Of a DNA stretch of 13,937 nucleotides, positions 1 through 6,052 are shown piece after piece. The position numbers and the translations under genes are program-made. This stretch comes from SIG438 sp034117945 (GTDB lineage: Bacteria > Bacillota > Clostridia > HGM11514), in assembly GCA_034117945.1 (NCBI GenBank), contig JAXEOR010000198.1, positions 1 to 13,937 on the forward strand, read 5' to 3'. The notes under the pieces were generated by a model. The model did no database searches and was not told where the DNA came from. It saw nothing but the letters and a program-made list of their open reading frames with translations. Numbering within the stretch: position 1 is the stretch's first letter; each line of letters starts with the position of its first letter.

Positions 1-408
1 GCAAAACCGGGCTATGAATGCCGGCACAATCTGATTTACTGGAAGGGGCAGGAATACGCCGCCTTCGGCGCCGGCGCCAGCGGATATTTACAAGGGGTTC
101 GTTATACCTGGCCTCACAATCCGGAGGAATATATTCAAAAAGTTTACAGTAAAGTTCTTCGACCCAGTCAAACAGAAAAGGTGGAGGACAAGCTGGGAGA
201 AGCGCTGATGCTTCGGCTTCGGTTAACAGAAGGCATCAACCGCGAGGAAATGGAGGCTCTGTACGGCGCCGGCTGTCTGCTCCCCTATGAGTCGATCATC
301 CAACGGCATCTTAATAACGGTCTGCTCCAAAAAACAATAAAAGGCTTTGCATTAACAGAGCGGGGCTTTGATTTGGCTAACCAGGTCATGTGCGATTTTT
401 TGGCATAA
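1..408 (+). CDS. hemW: HemW, C-terminal 135 codons (5'-truncated by window edge)
   Basis: The reading frame is open from base 1 and ends at TAA 406-408. The first visible residues contain the HemW/HemN-like signature RHNLIYWKGQEYAAFGAGAS, followed by a GVRYTWPHNPEEY segment and the small C-terminal winged-helix-like domain (RLRLTEGINREEME..., ending ALTERGFDLANQVMCDFLA). HemW is a radical-SAM protein related to oxygen-independent coproporphyrinogen III oxidase; in bacteria it is regarded as a heme-binding/heme-insertion protein rather than a true oxidase. The radical-SAM CxxxCxxC cluster would lie upstream, outside the window, so it cannot be checked. The gene is followed by a strong intrinsic terminator, so it is the last gene of its transcript. 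In many Firmicutes hemW precedes hrcA-grpE-dnaK; that is not the case here. Confidence 0.9.
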   Translation, partial: AKPGYECRHNLIYWKGQEYAAFGAGASGYLQGVRYTWPHNPEEYIQKVYSKVLRPSQTEKVEDKLGEALMLRLRLTEGINREEMEALYGAGCLLPYESIIQRHLNNGLLQKTIKGFALTERGFDLANQVMCDFLA

Positions 409-504
409 CATCAAACAAGCGATTTCAAGGCGATTTAAGCCCCGATTTTTTGAGGATATATCCCCACAGCCTTATCATAATTTGAGCCTTGTCAGTCCAA
501 TTTG

Positions 505-540
505 GGGGGTGTTTTGAAAACGCCTCCTTTTATTTTCCTT
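505..540 (+). terminator. Intrinsic terminator after hemW
   Basis: The arm GGGGGTGTTTT (505-515) pairs with AAAACGCCTCC (517-527), including two G-U pairs; the innermost A-T pairs open to form the loop. It is followed by the T-rich run TTTTATTTTCCTTTTTTT. It lies about 100 nt past the hemW stop and separates hemW from the next transcription unit. Confidence 0.85.
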
Positions 541-710
541 TTTTTAGCATTTGTATTACTTTGTTTTCCATATTTCTCTATATTCTGTAAAAAAATATCC
601 CCTTTTTTAAAAAAATTTCAAAAAATTTTTATTTTGCGCAAACCCGCATGAAATCAAGGATTTTTGTCATACCGCCGCAACCTTTTTGAAACAAATTTGT
701 AACAAAGGGG
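541..710. other. AT-rich intergenic stretch upstream of yabE
   Basis: No ORF with a ribosome-binding site is visible. The stretch is dominated by A and T runs (about 585-635) and then by the inverted repeats described separately (655-725 and 681-710). No riboswitch fold was recognised: the promoter lies only about 65 bp before the start codon, so there is no room for a long structured leader. Confidence 0.6.
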
Positions 711-725
711 TTGACAAAATCCTTG
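655..725. repeat. Nested inverted repeats around the yabE promoter -35 region
   Basis: The outer arms are CAAGGATTTTTGTC (655-668) and GACAAAATCCTTG (713-725), perfect reverse complements except for one extra T. A further outer pair is CGCAAAC (637-643) and GTTTGCG (727-733). Between the arms lies an imperfect palindrome (681-710) built on ACAAATTTGT (691-700), flanked by TTTG/CAAA and CC/GG arms. The right outer arm overlaps the -35 box (711-716) and the spacer. The layout suggests an operator or DNA-bending site, but the binding protein is unknown. Confidence 0.7.
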
Positions 726-740
726 CGTTTGCGTTATAAT
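711..740 (+). promoter_or_regulatory. Sigma-A promoter of yabE
   Basis: A perfect -35 TTGACA (711-716) and perfect -10 TATAAT (735-740) are separated by 18 bp. Transcription should start near 747, giving a leader of about 29 nt. The leader carries the ribosome-binding site AGGAGG (763-768), 7 nt before the ATG at 776. Confidence 0.92.
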
Positions 741-775
741 ACGCATTGTTCAATAAAACGACAGGAGGTCAAGTT

Positions 776-1822
776 ATGTTGCAGAAAGAAACGGCAGAAA
801 AAAAGAACGCTCTTCATAGAGCAGTTTTCTGTGTTGCTGCCGCCATTGTACTTCTGCTGAGTATGATGATCACAACCGGTTTTACCACGATCAAGCACGT
901 CACCATTGACGACGGATCTGGAGAACTTCGTACCGCTGTTACCATGAAGGAAACAGTCAGCGCTATTTTAGCAGAGCAAAATATTCAAATTAGAAAAGGT
1001 GATATTGTAACACCCGCACTGAACAGTGAAATATCGCGGGATCAGCAGATTTCAATTCAAAGAGCAGCACAGATTGTGTTAACCATTGACGGTGCCTCAA
1101 CAACCTATTACTCCGTTGCACCGACAGTGAGCGACTTTTTGGCAGAAGCCAATATTACAGTGGGAGAGCATGACGGCTTCAATGCCCAATTGACAGATTC
1201 CATTAAAAACGGGATGAATTTAAACATTGACCGTGTTAACGAGTATCATTACACAGTGGAGGAGGCAATTCCCTTCAACGTGAAGGAAACCCCCACCTAT
1301 TCCCTGCCTAAGGGCGAAACCAATGTGGTTCAGCAAGGTCAGGCGGGAATTCTGCAAAAGGAATATGTGATCCGTTATGAAAACGGCGTTCGGATTTCAG
1401 AGGAGCAGGTGAGTGAAAACATCACCCAGCAGCCTGTGGACGAAATCAGAGAAACAGGTCTTTTGGATGTGGTTGCCACTTCGGCCGGCAACATTGCCGT
1501 TCGCGCCACCCATTACATGCAGGCAACCGGCTATGATATCGGCTATGAAAGCTGCGGCAAGCTGCCCGGCGATCCACTGTACGGCATTACCGCAACCGGA
1601 ATCCGCGCAACCTATGGCGTTGTTGCTGTAGACCCTCGTGTAATTCCCTTAGGCTCCAAGCTGTTTATTCAAACCACAGATGGTTCTTATACCTACGGTT
1701 ATGCCATTGCAGCCGATACCGGCGGTGCCATCAAGGGAAACAGAATTGATTTGTGCTTTGATTCCAGACAGGAAGCGCTGAATTTTGGCAGACGCAATGT
1801 GGTTGTATATGTTTTGAATTAA
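776..1822 (+). CDS. yabE: YabE-like cell-wall protein: DUF348 x2 - G5 - 3D domain
   Basis: This 348-residue protein probably remodels peptidoglycan outside the membrane. Residues about 16-35 are one hydrophobic segment (membrane anchor or uncleaved signal). Two DUF348 (ubiquitin-like) repeats follow at about 39-80 and 98-140, then a G5 domain at about 155-230, and a C-terminal 3D domain at about 243-347. The three aspartates that name the 3D domain are visible at D286 (AVDP), D314 (AADTGG) and D325 (RIDL). The domain shares its double-psi barrel with MltA lytic transglycosylases and resuscitation-factor-like proteins. The start is ATG 776, with AGGAGG 7 nt upstream. An in-frame TTG at 746 is rejected because it falls at the transcription start and has no ribosome-binding site. 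The gene has its own promoter and terminator and precedes rsmA, as yabE does in Bacillus subtilis, where rnmV lies between; rnmV is absent here. Enzymatic activity is inferred from the family, not shown. Confidence 0.88.
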   Translation: MLQKETAEKKNALHRAVFCVAAAIVLLLSMMITTGFTTIKHVTIDDGSGELRTAVTMKETVSAILAEQNIQIRKGDIVTPALNSEISRDQQISIQRAAQIVLTIDGASTTYYSVAPTVSDFLAEANITVGEHDGFNAQLTDSIKNGMNLNIDRVNEYHYTVEEAIPFNVKETPTYSLPKGETNVVQQGQAGILQKEYVIRYENGVRISEEQVSENITQQPVDEIRETGLLDVVATSAGNIAVRATHYMQATGYDIGYESCGKLPGDPLYGITATGIRATYGVVAVDPRVIPLGSKLFIQTTDGSYTYGYAIAADTGGAIKGNRIDLCFDSRQEALNFGRRNVVVYVLN

Positions 1823-1835
1823 AATAAGGCAAATG

Positions 1836-1869
1836 ATGAACGGATCGAGGTTCGGTCCGTTCATTTTTC
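1836..1869 (+). terminator. Intrinsic terminator after yabE
   Basis: The arm ATGAACGGATCGA (1836-1848) pairs fully with TCGGTCCGTTCAT (1852-1864), with one T-G pair and a short GGT loop, followed directly by TTTT. It begins 13 nt after the yabE stop. rsmA therefore probably needs readthrough or a weaker promoter of its own; none of good quality was seen in the 40 bp before it. Confidence 0.92.
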
Positions 1870-1913
1870 CGTTTGAAGATACAGACCCTGAAATTTTACG
1901 ATAGGAGCGGTTG

Positions 1914-2789
1914 ATGATGAATCCATTGACAAATCCGGCGGTGATCCGGCATATCATGCAGCAAAACGGATTACAGTTTCAAAAGCGATATGGCCAGAAT
2001 TTTCTGACAGACGAGAAAATACTGGAGTCCATTGTAACAGGTGCCGGCGTTACAGAGCAGGACAGTGTGCTGGAAATCGGTCCCGGACTGGGAACCCTCA
2101 CCTGGGAAATCGCCTCCCGGGCAAAGCAGGTGGTATCGGTAGAGATTGACAAGGGCTTAACCCGGGTGCTGGAAGAAACCTTAAAAGAATTTTCCAACGT
2201 AACGGTTTTGCATCAGGATATTTTAAAAACCGATCTAAGTGCTCTGGTGGCTGAGGAGTTTGGCGGAATCCCCCCTTACCTGATTGCCAATCTGCCCTAT
2301 TACATCACCACCCCTATTATCATGTATCTGCTGGAATCTGAAATTGCCTTTCCCAATATCGTCATCATGATTCAAAAGGAGGTGGCACAGCGGATTGCAG
2401 CCAGCCCCGGGGGAAAGGATTACGGGGTGCTGACCGTTGCGGTTCATTTTTACGCCCAGCCGGAAATTCTGTGCCACGTTCCTGCAAGCTCCTTTGTGCC
2501 TGCACCTAATGTGGATTCTGTGGTGCTGTCCTTAAAGCCCCGCCCCCACCCCACCTGTAGACCAAGCAATCGGCAGGCCTTTTTCAAGGTGGTGAAGGCC
2601 TCCTTTGCTCAGCGGCGGAAAACCCTGCTCAATTCTCTTTGCGGAGCCGGCTGCCTGCGGGGAACCAAGGAGGACATCGAAAAAACCCTTCTCGCCATCG
2701 GAATCGATCCCAGGCGGCGGGGAGAAACCCTCTCCATCCAGGAGCTTTGCAACCTGTCAGATGAATTTTGCAAAAAAGGCCTAATTTAA
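1914..2789 (+). CDS. rsmA: 16S rRNA (adenine1518-N6/adenine1519-N6)-dimethyltransferase RsmA
   Basis: RsmA (KsgA) dimethylates two adjacent adenines in the terminal helix of 16S rRNA late in 30S assembly, using S-adenosylmethionine. In the 291-residue protein, QNFL at 28-31 is the family N-terminal motif, EIGPGLGTLT (54-63) is the SAM-binding motif I, VEID (76-79) holds the acidic ribose ligand, and NLPYY (126-130) is the catalytic motif IV of N6-adenine methyltransferases. FAQRRKTLLNSL (231-242) lies in the C-terminal domain. Length is normal for the family. The ribosome-binding site AGGAG is at 1903-1907. Candidate starts are TTG 1911, ATG 1914 and ATG 1917; 1914 was chosen (6-nt spacing), but 1917 (9 nt) is nearly as good. 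The gene sits between a yabE-like gene and pckG, in the yabE-ksgA order typical of Firmicutes. Confidence 0.95.
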   Translation: MMNPLTNPAVIRHIMQQNGLQFQKRYGQNFLTDEKILESIVTGAGVTEQDSVLEIGPGLGTLTWEIASRAKQVVSVEIDKGLTRVLEETLKEFSNVTVLHQDILKTDLSALVAEEFGGIPPYLIANLPYYITTPIIMYLLESEIAFPNIVIMIQKEVAQRIAASPGGKDYGVLTVAVHFYAQPEILCHVPASSFVPAPNVDSVVLSLKPRPHPTCRPSNRQAFFKVVKASFAQRRKTLLNSLCGAGCLRGTKEDIEKTLLAIGIDPRRRGETLSIQELCNLSDEFCKKGLI

Positions 2790-2823
2790 TTCTTTTTTTC
2801 ACGGATTTTTTAGCTTTTTTGCA
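2769..2823 (+). repeat. A/T-rich inverted repeat after rsmA, possible weak terminator
   Basis: TGCAAAAAAG (2769-2778) and CTTTTTTGCA (2814-2823) are perfect 10-nt reverse complements separated by 35 nt that contain two T runs. The left arm lies inside the last rsmA codons. It is poor in G+C and the loop is long, so it is at best a weak terminator. No better terminator is visible between rsmA and pckG. Confidence 0.4.
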
Positions 2824-2862
2824 TGATTCGTCCCGGGAAGTTGAAAAATTTTTAAAAAACCA

Positions 2863-2891
2863 TTTACTTTTTCTTAGGTTTGTAGTATAAT
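2863..2891 (+). promoter_or_regulatory. Sigma-A promoter of pckG
   Basis: A perfect -10 TATAAT (2886-2891) has TTTACT (2863-2868, 4 of 6 matches) 17 bp upstream. Short inverted repeats frame it: AAACCAT (2857-2863) with ATGGTTT (2904-2910), and GTTTG (2878-2882) with CAAAC (2898-2902). These could be an operator over the -10 region, but they are short. The leader is about 32 nt and carries AAAGGAG (2915-2921), 9 nt before the ATG. Confidence 0.8.
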
Positions 2892-2930
2892 AAATACCAA
2901 ACGATGGTTTACTGAAAGGAGTTTGTAACT

Positions 2931-4685
2931 ATGACAAACAACAAAGCTGTGTTGTCTTGGCTGGAAGAAATGAAGGCTTTGACAAATCCGGATCAAATAG
3001 TTTGGTATACCGGTGCGGAGGATCAGAAGGCCGAATTGAGAAAGCAGGCTGTTGCTGAGGGCACCCTGATTGAATTAAACCAGGAAAAGCTCCCCGGCTG
3101 CTATCTCCATCGTACCAAGGAGAATGACGTTGCCCGTGTAGAGGATCGCACATTTATCTGCACCACCAATAAAGAAGACGCAGGCCCCATCAATAACTGG
3201 ATGGCTCCCGCGGAAGCATACAAGATGATGAAGGATTTATATCGGGATTCCATGAAGGGAAGAACCATGTATGTGGTGCCTTTTATCATGGGTGTACCCG
3301 GTTCCCCCTTTGCAAAGGTTGGCATTGAGTTGACTGACAGTATTTATGTTGTGCTGAACATGGATATTATGACCCGTGCAGGGGATGTTGCTCTGGAAGA
3401 ACTGGGCGACAGCGCTGATTTCACAAAATGTCTGCATGCCAGCAAGGATATCAATGCAGATGACAGATATATTATACATTTCCCCGAGGATAACACCATC
3501 TGGAGCATCAACTCCAACTACGGTGGAAATGTTCTGCTGGGCAAAAAATGTCTGGCACTGCGGATTGCCAGCTACCTGGGCAAGCAGGAAGGCTGGATGG
3601 CAGAGCATATGCTGATCCTGGGTCTGGAAAATCCCCAGGGCGAAAAACACTATATTGCAGCCGCATTCCCCAGCGCATGCGGTAAAACCAACCTGGCAAT
3701 GCTGATTCCTCCTCTGAAGGGCTACAAGGTCACCACAGTGGGAGACGATATTGCTTGGCTGAGAGTAGGCGAAGACGGCAGACTTTGGGCTGTCAATCCG
3801 GAAGCGGGCTTCTTTGGCGTTGCACCCGGAACCTCCTCTAAAACCAACAAAAATGCACTGGAAACAACCATGAAGAATACCATCTTCACCAACGTTGCCT
3901 TAAAGCCTGACGGAACTGTTTGGTGGGAAGGCGCAGACGGTGAGGTTCCCGAAACCTGCATTGACTGGAAGGGAAATCCCTGGACTGCCGAAATGGGCAA
4001 GCAGGGCATCAAAGCGGCTCATCCCAACTCCAGATTTACCGCTCCTGCGGCACAGTGCCCCTGCATTGCGCCTGAGTTTAACAGCAAAGAGGGCGTGCCG
4101 ATTTCCGCAATTGTATTTGGTGGAAGAAGAGCGAAAACCGCTCCCTTGGTATATCAGTCCTTTAACTGGCAGCACGGCGTGTTTGTAGGTGCTACCATGG
4201 CTTCTGAAACAACTGCTGCTGCAGCCGGCGCTGTCGGTGTGATCAGAAGGGATCCTATGGCAATGCGTCCCTTCGCCGGTTATCATATGGGTGATTATTT
4301 CAATCACTGGCTGGAAATGGGTAAGAAGATCCCCAACCCGCCGAAAATTTTCCATGTGAACTGGTTTAAGCAGAACGATGAAGGAAAGTTCATTTGGCCC
4401 GGATTTGGCGACAATCTGCGTGTTCTGAACTGGATTTTGGATCGCTGCGACGGAAAGGTTGATGCAGTAGAAACCGCTATCGGCTATCTGCCTAAGGCGG
4501 AGGATCTGGATGTTTCCGGATTGGATTTGAGCGACGAGGTTATGGCAGAGTTGCTGTCTGTTGACAAAGAAGCATGGCTGGCTGACGTAGAAAATCAGAA
4601 GGAATTCTTTGCTCCCCTGGGAGACAGAATGCCCGCTGAGCTGAAGGAAGAGCAAGCTAAGCTGGAAGAAAGACTATCAAAATAA
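2931..4685 (+). CDS. pckG: Phosphoenolpyruvate carboxykinase (GTP)
   Basis: This 584-residue cytoplasmic enzyme interconverts oxaloacetate + GTP and phosphoenolpyruvate + CO2 + GDP. In anaerobes it may run in either the gluconeogenic or the CO2-fixing direction. It belongs to the GTP-dependent family, not the ATP-dependent pckA family. The P-loop is FPSACGKTN (246-254), whose cysteine is characteristic of the GTP enzymes. Other hallmarks are RVEDRT (69-74), SNYGGN (195-200) in the substrate site, GDDIAW (271-276) in the metal-binding kinase-2 motif, a GGRRAKTAPLVYQSFNW segment in the nucleotide-binding region, and the lid-region GFGDNLRVLNW. Length is normal and no key motif is missing. It is transcribed alone, from its own promoter to the terminator just after the stop. 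The start is clear: ATG with a good ribosome-binding site and no upstream in-frame alternative with one. Confidence 0.96.
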   Translation: MTNNKAVLSWLEEMKALTNPDQIVWYTGAEDQKAELRKQAVAEGTLIELNQEKLPGCYLHRTKENDVARVEDRTFICTTNKEDAGPINNWMAPAEAYKMMKDLYRDSMKGRTMYVVPFIMGVPGSPFAKVGIELTDSIYVVLNMDIMTRAGDVALEELGDSADFTKCLHASKDINADDRYIIHFPEDNTIWSINSNYGGNVLLGKKCLALRIASYLGKQEGWMAEHMLILGLENPQGEKHYIAAAFPSACGKTNLAMLIPPLKGYKVTTVGDDIAWLRVGEDGRLWAVNPEAGFFGVAPGTSSKTNKNALETTMKNTIFTNVALKPDGTVWWEGADGEVPETCIDWKGNPWTAEMGKQGIKAAHPNSRFTAPAAQCPCIAPEFNSKEGVPISAIVFGGRRAKTAPLVYQSFNWQHGVFVGATMASETTAAAAGAVGVIRRDPMAMRPFAGYHMGDYFNHWLEMGKKIPNPPKIFHVNWFKQNDEGKFIWPGFGDNLRVLNWILDRCDGKVDAVETAIGYLPKAEDLDVSGLDLSDEVMAELLSVDKEAWLADVENQKEFFAPLGDRMPAELKEEQAKLEERLSK

Positions 4686-4698
4686 AAAAACGATTGAC

Positions 4699-4736
4699 AA
4701 AGGGGACGGATTCTGAACGAATCTATCCCCTTTTTT
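4699..4736 (+). terminator. Intrinsic terminator after pckG, possibly shared with nagA
   Basis: AAAGGGGA (4699-4706) pairs with TCCCCTTT (4726-4733) and GATTC (4709-4713) with GAATC (4719-4723), with a small internal bulge, followed by a run of six T. It lies between two converging genes. The opposite strand also has T runs after the hairpin, so it may serve nagA as well, less strongly. Confidence 0.88.
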
Positions 4737-4752
4737 AGTCTCAATTGATTTT

Positions 4753-5922
4753 TTATGAATCGATCAGCCTTCCATCCTCCGCCATACAGACACCATTCAC
4801 GAATACGGCCTTTACAGCAATCTCGTCATCAAAGATCACCAGGTCAGCATCATAGCCCTTACACAGCCTTCCCTTTTGCTTCAGACCCATCACTCTGGCA
4901 GGGGTTTCGGTCATCATCCGCACCGCTTGCAAAAGGGGAATTTGCGCACCGCGATACATGGTTCGGATCAACCGATCCGCCGTTGCGGTGCTCCCTGCAA
5001 AGGCAGAGCGATCAAGCAGCTTCGCAACGCCGCCCTCGTGAATACACAGGGTACCCTCCGTCTTACTTCCTAAAATATATTCCCCATCCGGCATGCCTGC
5101 CGCACGCATGGAATCGGTCACCAGGCAAATCCGATCCGCCCCCTTGATCTGATAGATCATCCGCAGCAATTCCAAGGGAAGATGGCAGCCGTCTGCAATG
5201 ATCTCCACATCCATATCCTCCAGTAAAAAGGCGGATTCTATGATTCCCAAATGCCGATAGCCCCCAATCCGAACTACGGTAGAGGTAGCACTGTACAAAT
5301 GAGTTACCAGCCTGCAGCCCTCCTGAAAGGCCGGGAGCAGCTCCTCATAGGTGGCGCCGCTGTGCCCCATTGCCGGCACAACCCCCGCCTCAGTCAGCAA
5401 TTTGGCCGCCCGGCTGCTGTCTGCAAGCTCGGGGGCAAAATCCCACCGCTTCACAATGCCGCTGGATAACAGGGTGTTCATTTCGTCCCAGTCAAAGGGT
5501 CGGATATAGCTGGTGTTCTGTGCACCACAGCTTTTGGGATCAAAATAAGGCCCCTCCAGATGCACTCCCCGGATGGTAGGAAAGCTCATAGCCTCCTTCA
5601 CATCCCCTACAGCACGCTCCAGTGCCTCTCTGGAGGCAGAAAGAGTTGTGGGGTACAAAGAGGTTGTTCCGTGAAGCAAATGCATTTTAGCCCCCTCCAC
5701 AATGCACTCCTTGCCTCCGTCCATAAAATCATATCCCCCGCCGCCGTGGGTATGCAGATCAATCCATCCGGCTGAAATATAGCAGCCCCCTGCGTCATAT
5801 TCCCGGTCATAGGGTAAATTCTGTTCCGTTACAGCCAAAATTGTTCCGTTTTCCAGATAAACCGATTGACCGGGCTTTGCCTCCCGGTCAATGAGGATAC
5901 CGTTTGTTATTTTTGTAATCAT
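4753..5922 (-). CDS. nagA: N-acetylglucosamine-6-phosphate deacetylase family (NagA)
   Basis: NagA removes the acetyl group from N-acetyl-amino-sugar 6-phosphates, giving GlcN-6-P and acetate from GlcNAc-6-P. This 389-residue amidohydrolase shows the expected metal and catalytic residues: H57 and H59 (DLHTHG), E123 (HLEGPY), H187 (GHSGAT), H208 (VTHLY), H247 (DGCHLP) and catalytic D270 (LVTDSM). Around H208 it reads THLYSATSTVVR rather than the THLFNAM of E. coli NagA, a variant I associate from memory with a Clostridia NagA subfamily. The start is ATG at 5922, with AAGGTG 8 nt upstream; an in-frame extension to 6009 has no ribosome-binding site and adds an unconserved leader. It is the last gene of the sugar cluster, 130 bp after the beta-helix gene. 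No promoter of its own was found, so it probably depends on readthrough. Deacetylation of an N-acetyl sugar phosphate is likely; the exact sugar is uncertain. Confidence 0.9.
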   Translation of the reverse strand: MITKITNGILIDREAKPGQSVYLENGTILAVTEQNLPYDREYDAGGCYISAGWIDLHTHGGGGYDFMDGGKECIVEGAKMHLLHGTTSLYPTTLSASREALERAVGDVKEAMSFPTIRGVHLEGPYFDPKSCGAQNTSYIRPFDWDEMNTLLSSGIVKRWDFAPELADSSRAAKLLTEAGVVPAMGHSGATYEELLPAFQEGCRLVTHLYSATSTVVRIGGYRHLGIIESAFLLEDMDVEIIADGCHLPLELLRMIYQIKGADRICLVTDSMRAAGMPDGEYILGSKTEGTLCIHEGGVAKLLDRSAFAGSTATADRLIRTMYRGAQIPLLQAVRMMTETPARVMGLKQKGRLCKGYDADLVIFDDEIAVKAVFVNGVCMAEDGRLIDS

Positions 5923-5956
5923 TATTTTTTCACCTTGATCCATTCTGTCAATTAAT

Positions 5957-6019
5957 GAAAAAGAACGGCAGCCGGTTTTGAAAAAGGAGAGAAAGTAGCA
6001 TATAATCACCCGACTGCCG
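5957..6019 (-). terminator. Hairpin/T-tract between the beta-helix gene and nagA (attenuator-like)
   Basis: Read on the - strand, CGGCAGTCGG pairs with CCGGCTGCCG (+ strand positions 6010-6019 and 5966-5975; ten pairs, one G-U) and is followed by TTCTTTTTC. The loop is about 34 nt, long for a terminator. Because nagA begins 35 nt further on without a visible promoter, this may lower rather than abolish nagA expression. On the + strand the hairpin is followed by AATCTTTTTTT, so it could act in both directions. Confidence 0.6.
5978..6006 (+). promoter_or_regulatory. Promoter-like sequence pointing against the cluster
   Basis: TTGAAA (5978-5983) and a perfect TATAAT (6001-6006) are separated by 17 bp on the + strand, inside the loop of the hairpin above. 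A transcript would start near 6013 and run antisense to the beta-helix gene, unless the following T run stops it. No gene on the + strand follows. This is either an antisense promoter or a chance match in AT-rich DNA. Confidence 0.4.
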
Positions 6020-6052
6020 AATCTTTTTTTGCTATGAAGCTATATTAAATAC

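Noticed and set aside
746..775. TTG start giving a 10-residue longer YabE-like protein
   Set aside because: It coincides with the expected transcription start (about 747) and has no ribosome-binding site; ATG 776 has AGGAGG at good spacing.
541..775. Cyclic-di-AMP (ydaO-type) riboswitch before the cell-wall gene
   Set aside because: Such riboswitches need a long transcribed leader; the promoter leaves only about 29 nt before the start codon.
3900..4655. 251-codon open frame antisense to pckG
   Set aside because: No ribosome-binding site and no recognisable domain; it is the by-product of the strong pckG coding frame on the other strand.
5923..5951. TTGACA on the - strand just before nagA as a nagA promoter
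   Set aside because: A -10 box at normal spacing would be AAAATA directly at the ATG, placing the RNA start inside the coding region.
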